A stretch of 64,000 nucleotides of DNA. It comes from Antarcticimicrobium sp040365005. GTDB lineage: Bacteria; Pseudomonadota; Alphaproteobacteria; Rhodobacterales; Rhodobacteraceae. The notes below the pieces were generated by a model that saw nothing but the letters and a program-made list of their open reading frames with translations, ran no database searches and had not been told where the DNA came from. The position numbers and the translations under genes are program-made. Shown in pieces: positions 17,535 through 25,429 of this stretch; within the stretch, counting starts at the first letter, position 1; each line of letters opens with the position of its first letter. The stretch is taken from the NCBI RefSeq assembly GCF_040365005.1, contig NZ_BAABWV010000019.1:1-64000 (forward strand). The letters run 5' to 3'.

Positions 17535-18755
17535 GTGACGCGCGCGCATGATTTCACCGCGATCCGCGCGGCCCTTGCCGACCGGCGATACCTGTTGGTG
17601 GCGGTCGCCCTTTGGTATCGCGACGATCAGGGCGCGGTCTGGCTGGACGTGTCCTGGTGCCGTGACCTGATCGGCCATCTGGACTATCTGCAGGACCTGA
17701 CCGTTCTGGCGCCCTGCCGCCCCCTCCCCGATCCGTGCCCCGACAACCTGCGCCCGCTGGGCGAGGTTCCGGGGCTGCGGTTTGTCGAGTTTCCCTATCC
17801 GGATTCGACCCTGCGAGCGCTGCTTCGGGCTCCGGCCATGGTCGCGGCGGCGTGGCGAGCGGTGCGGGGGGCGGATATCGTGCACAGCGGTGCGGCGGGC
17901 TGGCCCTTGCCACCCGGGTTCTTCGTCAACCCGATCGCCGTCCTGCTCCGCCGTCCGTTGGTGATCGTGATCGAAAGCGCGTTCTGGCGGCTGACCGGGC
18001 CGGGGCCACATGGGGCGCTGCGCCGGTTTCGTGCCCGGATGACCGAGGCGCTGGCGCGCTGGTCGATCCGACGGGCGCGCCTCACGGTGCTGACGCACGA
18101 GGGGTATCGCGACAGCCTGGCGTGCGACGCAAAGGGCGAGGTCATGGTCATTCCCGCCAGTTGGATCGACGCCGAAATGGTGGTGTCCGAGGCGGCGGCC
18201 AAGAGTGACCGCAGCGGACCTGTGCGGCTGTTGCTGGCGGCGCGGATGACCCCGGAAAAGGGCATCGCCGATGCGCTGGACGCGCTGGAGCGGGCCGGAC
18301 CCGGCCTGTCTCTGACGGTGATCGGTGAGGGACCGTTGCGCGACCGTGTCGCCGAGGCGGCTGCGCGATTGGGGGACGACCGTCTGCGCCTTCTGGACCC
18401 GGTCCCCTACGGCCCGAAATTCTTCGACCTGCTGCGCGCCCATGATGCGGTGCTTGTGCCCACCCTCAGCGACGAGCAGCCGCGCATACTCTACGATGCG
18501 TTTTCACAGGCAAGACCGGCCTTGGCGACCTCGACTTCCGGCCACCGCGAGGCGGCGCGCGAAGGCGAAACCGCCTGGTGCTATCCGCCGGGGGATGTCG
18601 CGGCGCTTACCGCGCTGATGAACCGGGCGGCCTCGGATCCGGGCGCGCTGCGGGCGATGGGGCCCGCCGCCCGCATGATGGCGCTGAGCCACACGCATCA
18701 GGGCATGCATTTCACGCGGGCGCAAAAGCTGGCCGATTTGTTCGGCGGTGCGTGA
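17535..18755 (+). CDS. GT4-type glycosyltransferase (group 1)
   Basis: Protein of 406 residues with the two-lobed layout of retaining group 1 glycosyltransferases. The C-terminal lobe is clear, with LLLAARMTPEKGIADAL, VIGEGPLRDRV and a donor-sugar region SDEQPRILYDAFSQARPALATSTSG. The N-terminal lobe is divergent, so the acceptor cannot be named. The start is a GTG at 17535 with GAGG some distance upstream; no better in-frame start is seen. It converges on the EVE gene with 3 bases between stops. There is no surface-polysaccharide cluster around it, only the GT61 gene 3 kb away. Confidence 0.8.
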   Translation: MTRAHDFTAIRAALADRRYLLVAVALWYRDDQGAVWLDVSWCRDLIGHLDYLQDLTVLAPCRPLPDPCPDNLRPLGEVPGLRFVEFPYPDSTLRALLRAPAMVAAAWRAVRGADIVHSGAAGWPLPPGFFVNPIAVLLRRPLVIVIESAFWRLTGPGPHGALRRFRARMTEALARWSIRRARLTVLTHEGYRDSLACDAKGEVMVIPASWIDAEMVVSEAAAKSDRSGPVRLLLAARMTPEKGIADALDALERAGPGLSLTVIGEGPLRDRVAEAAARLGDDRLRLLDPVPYGPKFFDLLRAHDAVLVPTLSDEQPRILYDAFSQARPALATSTSGHREAAREGETAWCYPPGDVAALTALMNRAASDPGALRAMGPAARMMALSHTHQGMHFTRAQKLADLFGGA

Positions 18756-18758
18756 CGA

Positions 18759-19178
18759 TCAGGGCGCGACCCCGGCCAGGGCGCAGATCACCGTCCACTC
18801 GGCCTCGCTTACCGGCTGGACCGACAGGCGGGAATTTTTCACCAGCACCATGTCCTGCAACCGCGGGTCGGATTTGATCTGGTCCAGCGTCACCGGGGTT
18901 GCGACCGGGCGCAGCGCCTTGATGTCCACGCATTCCCAGCGGGGATCGTCGGTGGTGCTGTCCGGATGCGCCTCGGCGCAGACCTCGACCAGCCCGACGA
19001 TCGCCCGCTCCTTTTGCGAGTGGTAGAAGAAGCCCTTGTCGCCCAGCTTCATCTCGCGCATGAAATTGCGCGCTTGATAGTTGCGCACGCCGTCCCATTC
19101 CTCGCCTGCCTCGCCCTTGGCAAGCTGGTCGTCCCAGCCCCAGGTCGAGGGTTCGGATTTGAACAGCCAATAGGTCAT
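18759..19178 (-). CDS. EVE domain protein
   Basis: Small protein of 139 residues consisting of one EVE domain (PUA/YTH-like fold, thought to bind modified bases in nucleic acids). Family segments are WLFKSEPSTWGWDDQ at the N terminus, WDGVRNYQARNFM, the GDKGFFYHS strand and a C-terminal half ending in the SEAEW motif. The start at 19178 overlaps the upstream yciI stop (TGATG); the frame opens to 19199, but that adds only shadow residues. It is the last gene of the tsaD-gpsA-yciI-EVE chain. Confidence 0.92.
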   Translation of the reverse strand: MTYWLFKSEPSTWGWDDQLAKGEAGEEWDGVRNYQARNFMREMKLGDKGFFYHSQKERAIVGLVEVCAEAHPDSTTDDPRWECVDIKALRPVATPVTLDQIKSDPRLQDMVLVKNSRLSVQPVSEAEWTVICALAGVAP

Positions 19179-19447
19179 CAGCCGACGACCTTTTTCCATT
19201 CGATCAGATCGACCTTGTCGAACAGACCGGCCTTGGCATAGGGATCATTGGCGGCCCAGCCCTCGGCCGCGGCCATGTCGGCCACGTCCAGGATCACCAG
19301 CGATCCGGCCATGTCGCCGTTCTCGATCAGCGGGCCGGCCTGGGCGACGACGCCGGTTTCCTCGATATAGGCAAGGTGCGCGCTGCGGTTGTCCTTGCGG
19401 ATTTGCAGTGCGCCGGCTTTGTCACGGGCAATCAGGGCGATCAGCAT
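19178..19447 (-). CDS. YciI family protein
   Basis: Small protein of 89 residues with the YciI/YCII-related ferredoxin-like fold. The conserved His in RSAHLAYIEE and the segment NDPYAKAGLFDKVDLIEWKKV are typical. Members are small dimeric proteins, some of uncertain catalytic role. A strong AAGGAGG lies just before the ATG at 19447. It starts one base after the gpsA stop and overlaps the next gene, so it is part of one transcript. Confidence 0.9.
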   Translation of the reverse strand: MLIALIARDKAGALQIRKDNRSAHLAYIEETGVVAQAGPLIENGDMAGSLVILDVADMAAAEGWAANDPYAKAGLFDKVDLIEWKKVVG

Positions 19448-19448
19448 G

Positions 19449-20411
19449 TCATTCCTCCTTGAGGGGTCGGGTCAAAAGCGCGGTCATCGCCGCGTCGAGG
19501 GTGAGTTTTCCGTCCAGCAGTCCGACCACGCAGGCGGTGATCGGCATGTCGAGGTGCATCGTTTCCGCCTTGGCCGCCACCGCCTGCGCGGTGGCTGCAC
19601 CTTCGACGGTGATCGAGGGGTCGAACCCTTCGCCTCGGCCCAGCGACAGGCCCAGACGATAGTTGCGCGACCCTTCGGAGGTGCAGGTCAGGGCCAGGTC
19701 GCCGAACCCGGAGAGGCCCGCCAGCGTTTCGGCCTGCGCGCCGAGCGCCACGGCCATCCGCTGCATCTCGGCATAGCCGCGCGTCATCAGCGCCGCGCGG
19801 GCGCTTTCGCCCAAGCCTGCGCCGATCACCGCGCCGCAGGCGATGGCGATCACGTTCTTGAGCGCGCCGCCGAGCTCGGCCCCCACGGTGTCGGTGCTGC
19901 GATAGAGCCTGAGATTTGCGGTGTTCAGACCCTGTTGCAGGGATTTTGCCAGTCTGTCGTTGGAACAGGCCAGCGTCAGCGCGGTCGGCAGCCCGGCAGC
20001 GATGTCATGGGCAAAGCTTGGCCCGGTGAGCAGCGCAGGCTGTGCGTCTGGCAGGGCCTCGGCGATCACCGCGACCGGCCCCAGCCCGGTGCTCAACTCG
20101 ATCCCCTTGCAACAGGCGACAAGGGTCTTTCCGGCCAGTATGTCGCCCTGCGTGACCAGAAGATCGCGCAGCTTTTGCATCGGAACGGCCAGCAACAGGG
20201 TCTTGTTTTCCGCCGCGACGCCGATATCGGCGGTCACTGTCAGCGCTGCAGGTAGGCTGTGCCCCGGAAGTCGCGCGGCGTTCTCCCGCGCCCCCTGCAT
20301 GGCGCGCGCATGATCGGCCGACCGTGCCCAGAGGCACACCGGCCCGCGCCCGGCCAGCGAGATCGCCAGCGCCGTGCCGAAGGCGCCCGCACCGATCACC
20401 GAAACGCTCAT
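19449..20411 (-). CDS. gpsA: Glycerol-3-phosphate dehydrogenase [NAD(P)+]
   Basis: Cytoplasmic enzyme of 320 residues that reduces dihydroxyacetone phosphate to sn-glycerol 3-phosphate for phospholipid synthesis. The Rossmann motif GAGAFG is at residues 7-12. The segment LKNVIAIACG carries the catalytic lysine, and the substrate-binding GSRNYRLG follows in the C-terminal domain. Its start overlaps the tsaD stop by 4 bases (ATGA). The tsaD-gpsA pairing is common in Rhodobacterales. Confidence 0.96.
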   Translation of the reverse strand: MSVSVIGAGAFGTALAISLAGRGPVCLWARSADHARAMQGARENAARLPGHSLPAALTVTADIGVAAENKTLLLAVPMQKLRDLLVTQGDILAGKTLVACCKGIELSTGLGPVAVIAEALPDAQPALLTGPSFAHDIAAGLPTALTLACSNDRLAKSLQQGLNTANLRLYRSTDTVGAELGGALKNVIAIACGAVIGAGLGESARAALMTRGYAEMQRMAVALGAQAETLAGLSGFGDLALTCTSEGSRNYRLGLSLGRGEGFDPSITVEGAATAQAVAAKAETMHLDMPITACVVGLLDGKLTLDAAMTALLTRPLKEE

Positions 20412-21502
20412 GCCTTGGCCCCCTTCTTGCCGCCGCCGATCAGCGACGGGCTGGTGCGATCGAGCGGCCAGCGTGGACGGGCGGCGAGGGTCAGGTCATC
20501 GCGCGCGCCAGCGCGGAACCGTTCGATCCCGGCATAGGCGATCATCGCTGCGTTATCGGTGCAAAGGCGCAGCGGCGGCGCGGTAAACGTGACGCTTGTG
20601 TCGGCGCAAACCGTCTCTAACCCGGCGCGAATGGCCGAATTTGCGGCCACGCCGCCCGCCACCGCCAACAGCGGTGTTTCGGGCTGCTCTGCAAGATAGA
20701 GGCGCAAGGCGCGGCGGGTCTTTTCCGCCAGCACGTCAACAATCGCCTGCTGGAACCCGGCGCAAAGGTCGGCCCGGTCCGCGCGTGTCAGCCCGCCCTT
20801 TTCCGCCACCACCTGGTCGCGGGTGCGCATCAGCGCGGTCTTCAGCCCGGAAAACGACAGGTTGCAATCGTTCCGATCCAGCAGCGGGCGCGGAAAGCGA
20901 AAGCGTTTTGGATCGCCCTGTTTTGCCTCGGCCTCGACGGAGGGGCCGCCCGGTTGCGGCAGGCCCAGCAGCCGCGCCGCCTTGTCAAAGGCCTCGCCTG
21001 GGGCATCGTCGATGGTGCCGCCCAGCCGTTTGAAATCCTCCGGCCCGCGCACCACGAGATATTGGCAGTGCCCGCCGGAGACCAGCAACATCAGGTAGGG
21101 AAACGCGGCCGCATCGGTCAGGCGCGGGGTGAGCGCATGGCCCGCAAGGTGGTTTACCCCGATCAGCGGCAGCCCGGTCGCCGCCGCGATCCCCTTGGCG
21201 CACATCACGCCCGACAGCACCCCGCCGATCAGCCCCGGCCCGGCAGTGACCGCCACCGCATCCAGGTCGGCGAACCCGACCCCGGCCCGTTGCATCGCCT
21301 CGGCGACGCAGATGTCGACCTTTTCCGCATGCGCCCGGGCGGCCAGTTCCGGTACCACGCCGCCAAAGGCGCTGTGCACCTCGGTCTGGCCATAGACGAT
21401 GGAGGACAGGATCTCGGCCCGCCCGTCGCCCTGACGCACCACGGCGGCCGCGGTATCATCGCAGCTGCTTTCCAGCCCCAGTATCGTGATCAGCTGTGCC
21501 AT
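20408..21502 (-). CDS. tsaD: tRNA N6-adenosine threonylcarbamoyltransferase TsaD
   Basis: Catalytic subunit of the t6A-forming complex, 364 residues, ASKHA fold. The N-terminal ILGLESSCDDTAAAV is the family hallmark. The metal ligands His118 and His122 sit in NHLAGHA, and the nucleotide-binding GGVAAN motif lies in the C-terminal half. The ATG at 21502 begins the conserved domain; open frame back to 21598 crosses into the divergent hemD. It heads the chain tsaD-gpsA-yciI-EVE and works with TsaE, encoded at 8.6 kb. Confidence 0.97.
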   Translation of the reverse strand: MAQLITILGLESSCDDTAAAVVRQGDGRAEILSSIVYGQTEVHSAFGGVVPELAARAHAEKVDICVAEAMQRAGVGFADLDAVAVTAGPGLIGGVLSGVMCAKGIAAATGLPLIGVNHLAGHALTPRLTDAAAFPYLMLLVSGGHCQYLVVRGPEDFKRLGGTIDDAPGEAFDKAARLLGLPQPGGPSVEAEAKQGDPKRFRFPRPLLDRNDCNLSFSGLKTALMRTRDQVVAEKGGLTRADRADLCAGFQQAIVDVLAEKTRRALRLYLAEQPETPLLAVAGGVAANSAIRAGLETVCADTSVTFTAPPLRLCTDNAAMIAYAGIERFRAGARDDLTLAARPRWPLDRTSPSLIGGGKKGAKA

Positions 21503-21576
21503 TGTTTCCGGCCGTTGCGTCGCGTTGCCTTGGCAGGTAACACTCCGAACCTTGGCAAACAATCCCGGGGGGAGCG

Positions 21577-22284
21577 ATGCTGACGCTGCAGATGACACGC
21601 CCGCGCGCCGCGTCCGAGCGGTTCGTCGCCCGGATTGCCCCGGATCTGCGGCGACGGCTGCATGTCATCCATTCCCCGCTGATCAGGATCGTGTTTCTCC
21701 CGGACCCGGTTTCGTCTGGCGATGCGCGCGGGGTGATCTTTACCTCTGCCAACGGGGTGGCGGCGGCGCAGGCCGCCGGCTTGCGCCCTGCCCTGCCCGC
21801 CTATTGCGTCGGCGCGGCCACCGCCGGCGCGGCGCGGGACGCCGGATGGACCGTCGAAATGATCTGCGACACCGCCGATGCGCTGGTCGCGGCGCTGATC
21901 GACCGACGCCCGGACGCGCCGCTGTTGCACCTGCGCGGTCGGCACGCGCGCGGCGACGTGGCTGATCGGCTGACCGCCGCCGGGGTCGAGACCCGTGCGC
22001 AAGAGGTCTATGACCAGCAGTTGATCGACCCCAGCGAGGCGGCGCGGGTGGCGCTCGACGGGGCGGATCCGGTGATCGCGCCCTTGTTTTCACCCCGCAC
22101 GGCGCGACATTTTGCCGATACCTGTGCAGGCAGGGCGCCGCTTTTCCTCGCCGCGATCAGCCGCGCGGCGGCGGAACCCCTTGAAAACATGGTCTATCGC
22201 GGGCTGATCGTGGCCAGACGGCCCGATGGCGCGGCGATGGTCACGGCGGTTGAAACCCTGGCCGCGCAGGCCACATCGGGTTGA
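21577..22284 (+). CDS. hemD: Uroporphyrinogen-III synthase
   Basis: Enzyme of 235 residues that closes and inverts hydroxymethylbilane to uroporphyrinogen III in haem, cobalamin and (bacterio)chlorophyll synthesis. The sequence is weakly conserved, as usual for HemD. The TRP-like start, the FTSANGV segment and the FFSPRTA-like PLFSPRTARHF motif support the call. Its position directly before mic60 and hemY fits alphaproteobacterial gene order. It is divergent from tsaD with about 74 bases between starts. hemC is not in this window. Confidence 0.88.
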   Translation: MLTLQMTRPRAASERFVARIAPDLRRRLHVIHSPLIRIVFLPDPVSSGDARGVIFTSANGVAAAQAAGLRPALPAYCVGAATAGAARDAGWTVEMICDTADALVAALIDRRPDAPLLHLRGRHARGDVADRLTAAGVETRAQEVYDQQLIDPSEAARVALDGADPVIAPLFSPRTARHFADTCAGRAPLFLAAISRAAAEPLENMVYRGLIVARRPDGAAMVTAVETLAAQATSG

Positions 22285-22358
22285 GGCCCCCCGCGCCCCG
22301 CAGTAGTGTGGCGCGAGTTCTTTTGCCTAATCATTTGAGAATCGGAGGGGATTTCAGG

Positions 22359-23687
22359 GTGGCCGACAAGACCGATCCGAAACCCGACACGGACGTCGAA
22401 ACAAATCCCCAGGCCGAGACCGGCCCCGAACAGGGGGGGCAGGCGACCGATCCCGCGTTGCAGCAAGAGCCCGCTGCGGAGATGATTGACACGTCGCCCG
22501 AGGAGGCGGAGGCACCTTCCGAAGCCGAAGCCGAAGCCGAAGCCGAAGCCGAAGCCGAAGCCGAAGCCGAAGCCGAAGCCGAAGCCGAAGCCGAAGCCGA
22601 AGCCGAAGCCGAAGCCGAAGCCGAAGCCGAAGCCGAAGCCGAAGCGGTGGAGCCCGCACCGCAGATCGTCGAGCGGGTGATCGAGAAGCGCGGCGGGTTT
22701 TTCCCGGCGCTGATCGGCGGGGTTCTGGCGGCGGCGCTTGGGTTTGTCGCGGCCCGCACCGAGATTCTCGACCCGGTCCTGCCCGCAGCGTTGAAATCCG
22801 GCACCTCCGGCGCGGCGATCACCGCGCTGCAATCGGATGTTTCCGCAACCTCCGATGCGTTGAGCGCGCTGCAGGGCCAGGTCTCGGGCCTCGATATTCC
22901 CGATCTGGCCCCGTTGGAGGCGAAACTTGGCGGCCTCTCCGATCAAATCACGGACAGCGCGGGTGCGCTGGACAGCCTGCGCACCGAGGTTTCCGACCTG
23001 TCAGGTCAACTCGCGGCGCTGGACAGCCGCCTGACCGAACTTGAAAAACGCCCGCTGACAGATGGCGCGGCGCCCGAGGCCGTCGCCGCCTATGAGCGTG
23101 AGCTTGCAGCGATGCAAGAGGCGCTGGCCGCCCAGCGGGCCGAGGTCGAAAAGATGGTCACCGACGCCCGCGAGACCGAGGCCCGGGCCTCGGAGGCGGC
23201 CCAGCTTGCCGCCAACCGCGCCGCCGTGGCCCGGTTGCGCGGGGCGCTGGACAGTGGCGCGCCCTTTGGCGGTATCCTGGAAGAACTGCGCACAGGCGGC
23301 GTTACCCCGCCCGATGCGCTGACCGCCAGCGCCGAGGGAGTGGTGACGATGGCCACCCTGCGTGACACCTTCGCCCCGGCGGCGCGCGAGGCCTTGGCCG
23401 CGGCCCGGGCCGGCACCGTCGAATCCGACCGCAGCCTTGGAAGCTTTCTGCGGCGCCAACTTGGCGCCCGCTCGGTCGAGCCGCGCGAGGGCGACGATCC
23501 GGACGCGATCCTGTCCCGCGCCGAGGCGGCATTGACCGAAGGCCGGTTGCAGCAGGCGCTGGACGAGATCGCCGCCCTGCCCGAGCCCGCCCGTGCCGCC
23601 CTGGCCGATTGGACCGCCCTGGCGCGCCTGCGCCTCTCCGCGCTCGGCGCCGCCGAGACCCTGGCGCAAAGCCTGAACACCAACTGA
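22359..23687 (+). CDS. Mic60/mitofilin-type inner-membrane protein with an EA-repeat tract
   Basis: Bacterial homologue of mitochondrial Mic60, 442 residues. The order is an acidic disordered N terminus (1-105) with 21 consecutive Glu-Ala pairs, one membrane span (about 115-135), a long coiled coil (about 150-290) and a C-terminal mitofilin-signature domain. In alphaproteobacteria the family shapes intracytoplasmic membranes and binds outer-membrane partners. The GTG at 22359 lies 8 bases after GGAGGGG; the open frame extends to 22281 without a ribosome site. It follows hemD and precedes hemY by 10 bases. The repeat tract is listed separately. Confidence 0.87.
   Translation: MADKTDPKPDTDVETNPQAETGPEQGGQATDPALQQEPAAEMIDTSPEEAEAPSEAEAEAEAEAEAEAEAEAEAEAEAEAEAEAEAEAEAEAEAEAVEPAPQIVERVIEKRGGFFPALIGGVLAAALGFVAARTEILDPVLPAALKSGTSGAAITALQSDVSATSDALSALQGQVSGLDIPDLAPLEAKLGGLSDQITDSAGALDSLRTEVSDLSGQLAALDSRLTELEKRPLTDGAAPEAVAAYERELAAMQEALAAQRAEVEKMVTDARETEARASEAAQLAANRAAVARLRGALDSGAPFGGILEELRTGGVTPPDALTASAEGVVTMATLRDTFAPAAREALAAARAGTVESDRSLGSFLRRQLGARSVEPREGDDPDAILSRAEAALTEGRLQQALDEIAALPEPARAALADWTALARLRLSALGAAETLAQSLNTN
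22521..22646 (+). repeat. Hexanucleotide repeat GAAGCC, 20 perfect units plus one variant
   Basis: Twenty uninterrupted copies of GAAGCC (22521-22640) are followed by one GAAGCG (22641-22646). It is in frame and encodes alternating Glu-Ala just before the membrane span of Mic60. Because the unit is 6 bases, gain or loss of copies by slippage would change protein length without a frameshift. Confidence 0.98.
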
Positions 23688-23697
23688 GGGGTCTGCG

Positions 23698-25188
23698 ATG
23701 CTGTGGTCACTTCTGAAAATCCTGATCTTCGTCGCCGTCATTGCCGCACTGGCTCTTGGGGCCGGAATGCTGCTGGAAATGCGCGGTGGCTTGCAGATCA
23801 CCGCGGCAGGCACCGAATACACGCTCGGGCCGCTGCAATCGGTGATCGCGCTGGTGGCGCTGGTGGTGCTGCTCTGGCTGCTGCTCAAGCTCGTCTCGCT
23901 GCTGGTGGCGACCTGGCGGTTCCTGAACGGCGATGAAACGGCGCTGTCGCGGTTCTTCGACAAGGGCCGGGAAAAGCGCGGCTACAAGGCGCTGGCCGAT
24001 GGCATGATGGCGCTGGCCTCGGGCGAGGGGCGGCTGGCCATGGCCAAGGCGGCGCGCGCGGCGAAATACCTCGAGAAACCGGAACTGACCGACCTGCTCA
24101 CCGCTCAGGCCGCCGAGATGGCCGGCGACACGAGGAAGGCCGCCGAGACCTACAAGAAACTGGTGACCAACGAGGCCACCCGTTTTGTCGGCGTGCGGGG
24201 GATCATGAAGCAGAAGCTGGCCGAGGGCGATCGCGACACCGCCCGCAAGCTGGCCGAGAAGGCGCTGGCGTTGCGGCCCCGGCACGAGGAGACGCAGGAC
24301 GTTCTTCTCGACCTGCAGGCGCGGGCGCAGGATTGGGCCGGCGCGCGCAGCACCCTGTCGGCCAAGCTCAAATCGGGGAATTTGCCCCGCGATGTGTACA
24401 AACGCCGCGACGCGGTCCTGGCGCTCTCCGAGGCGCGCGAGGTGATGGACGAGGATATGCCGATCGAGGCGCGCGAACGCGCCATCGAGGCCAACCGCCT
24501 GTCGCCCGACCTGGTGCCGGCCGCCGCCCTGGCCGCAAGGGCCCATATCGCGCAAGGCAAGCCGCGGTTGGCGGTGCGGGTGCTGAAAAAGGCGTGGGAG
24601 GCCCAGCCGCACCCCGACCTGGCCGCCGCCTTTGCCGCGATCGCCCCGGACGAGTCCCCAGCGGAACGGCTGAAACGGTTCCAGACGCTGACGCGGATCA
24701 ATCCGCAGGACCCCGAAACCCGGCTGCTGCTGGCCGAGCTGAACATCGTCGCCGAGGATTTCCCCGAGGCGCGTCGGGCGCTGGGCGACCTGGCCGAAAA
24801 GGCCGCCGATGCCCGCCCGCTGACGCTGATGGCGGCGATCGAACGGGGCGAGGGGGCCGAGGACAAGGTGGTGCAGGGCTGGCTGGCCCGGGCGCTGAGC
24901 GCGCCGCGCGGCCCGCAATGGGTCTGTGACAACTGCAACCACATCCACGCCGAATGGGCACCGTTCTGTGAGTTCTGCCACAGCTTCGACACGCTGAGTT
25001 GGACCACGCCGAAGATGCCCGAGATCTCCAGCGCGATGGGCGGGGCGATGCTGCCGCTGATCGCCGGACGGCTCGAGGACCAGCGCGCCACCCCGGACGA
25101 AACCCCGGAGGCGGAAGAGGTGGAAATGCCCGAGGCCGAACTGCTGGAGGCCGAAGAGGTGACGGAGGACGGGCGAGAGGCGAAATAA
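23698..25188 (+). CDS. hemY: HemY-like TPR membrane protein with a C-terminal zinc ribbon
   Basis: Protein of 496 residues with two N-terminal membrane spans (about 5-27 and 40-62), the HemY_N domain and a TPR-rich body. It ends in a four-cysteine ribbon, C410-X2-C413-X10-C424-X2-C427, and an acidic tail. Despite the name, this family is not the protoporphyrinogen oxidase also called HemY; it is a tetratricopeptide scaffold whose role in haem metabolism is unresolved. The ribbon recalls the rubredoxin-like end of LapB/YciM. It follows mic60 by 10 bases in a hemD-mic60-hemY unit, so a membrane scaffold role with Mic60 is plausible. Confidence 0.85.
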   Translation: MLWSLLKILIFVAVIAALALGAGMLLEMRGGLQITAAGTEYTLGPLQSVIALVALVVLLWLLLKLVSLLVATWRFLNGDETALSRFFDKGREKRGYKALADGMMALASGEGRLAMAKAARAAKYLEKPELTDLLTAQAAEMAGDTRKAAETYKKLVTNEATRFVGVRGIMKQKLAEGDRDTARKLAEKALALRPRHEETQDVLLDLQARAQDWAGARSTLSAKLKSGNLPRDVYKRRDAVLALSEAREVMDEDMPIEARERAIEANRLSPDLVPAAALAARAHIAQGKPRLAVRVLKKAWEAQPHPDLAAAFAAIAPDESPAERLKRFQTLTRINPQDPETRLLLAELNIVAEDFPEARRALGDLAEKAADARPLTLMAAIERGEGAEDKVVQGWLARALSAPRGPQWVCDNCNHIHAEWAPFCEFCHSFDTLSWTTPKMPEISSAMGGAMLPLIAGRLEDQRATPDETPEAEEVEMPEAELLEAEEVTEDGREAK

Positions 25189-25235
25189 CCCCTTTCCTGC
25201 CCCGCGCGGCGGTGCTATGAGCGCTCCGCACCAGG

Positions 25236-25311
25236 GCCGCTGTAGCTCAGCTGGTAGAGCACGTCATTCGTAATGATGGGGTCGGGGGTTCGAGTCCCTT
25301 CAGCGGCACCA
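25236..25311 (+). tRNA. tRNA-Thr (anticodon CGT)
   Basis: A 76-base cloverleaf. The acceptor arms GCCGCTG and CAGCGGC pair perfectly over 7 bp. The D arm is GCTC/GAGC, the anticodon stem is CGTCA/TGATG with loop TTCGTAA, and the T loop is TTCGAGT. CCA is encoded at the end. Anticodon CGT reads ACG (Thr). No integrase or att duplication is seen beside it. The remaining spacer (25312-25429) shows no gene. Confidence 0.95.
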
Positions 25312-25429
25312 CTGGATTTCCCGGATCAGAATTGACGATCACGCGATAGCACCGCGTTTGCGATGCCCAGATTTTGGCCGGGCATGCAGGGTTTGGTCAT
25401 CGTGGATCCGGGGGCGCAGAAACGCCGCC

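Noticed and set aside
22521..22646. Tandem GAAGCC repeats as a CRISPR array or VNTR outside genes
   Set aside because: The unit is 6 bases with no spacers, and the tract is in frame inside mic60, so it is a coding repeat and not a CRISPR array.
23698..25188. HemY as protoporphyrinogen oxidase
   Set aside because: There is no FAD-binding motif. The protein has two membrane spans, TPR-like helices and a zinc ribbon, so it belongs to the other family that shares the name HemY.
25236..25311. tRNA-Thr as the attachment site of an integrated island
   Set aside because: No integrase, no second copy of the tRNA 3' end and no change of base composition are seen on either side.
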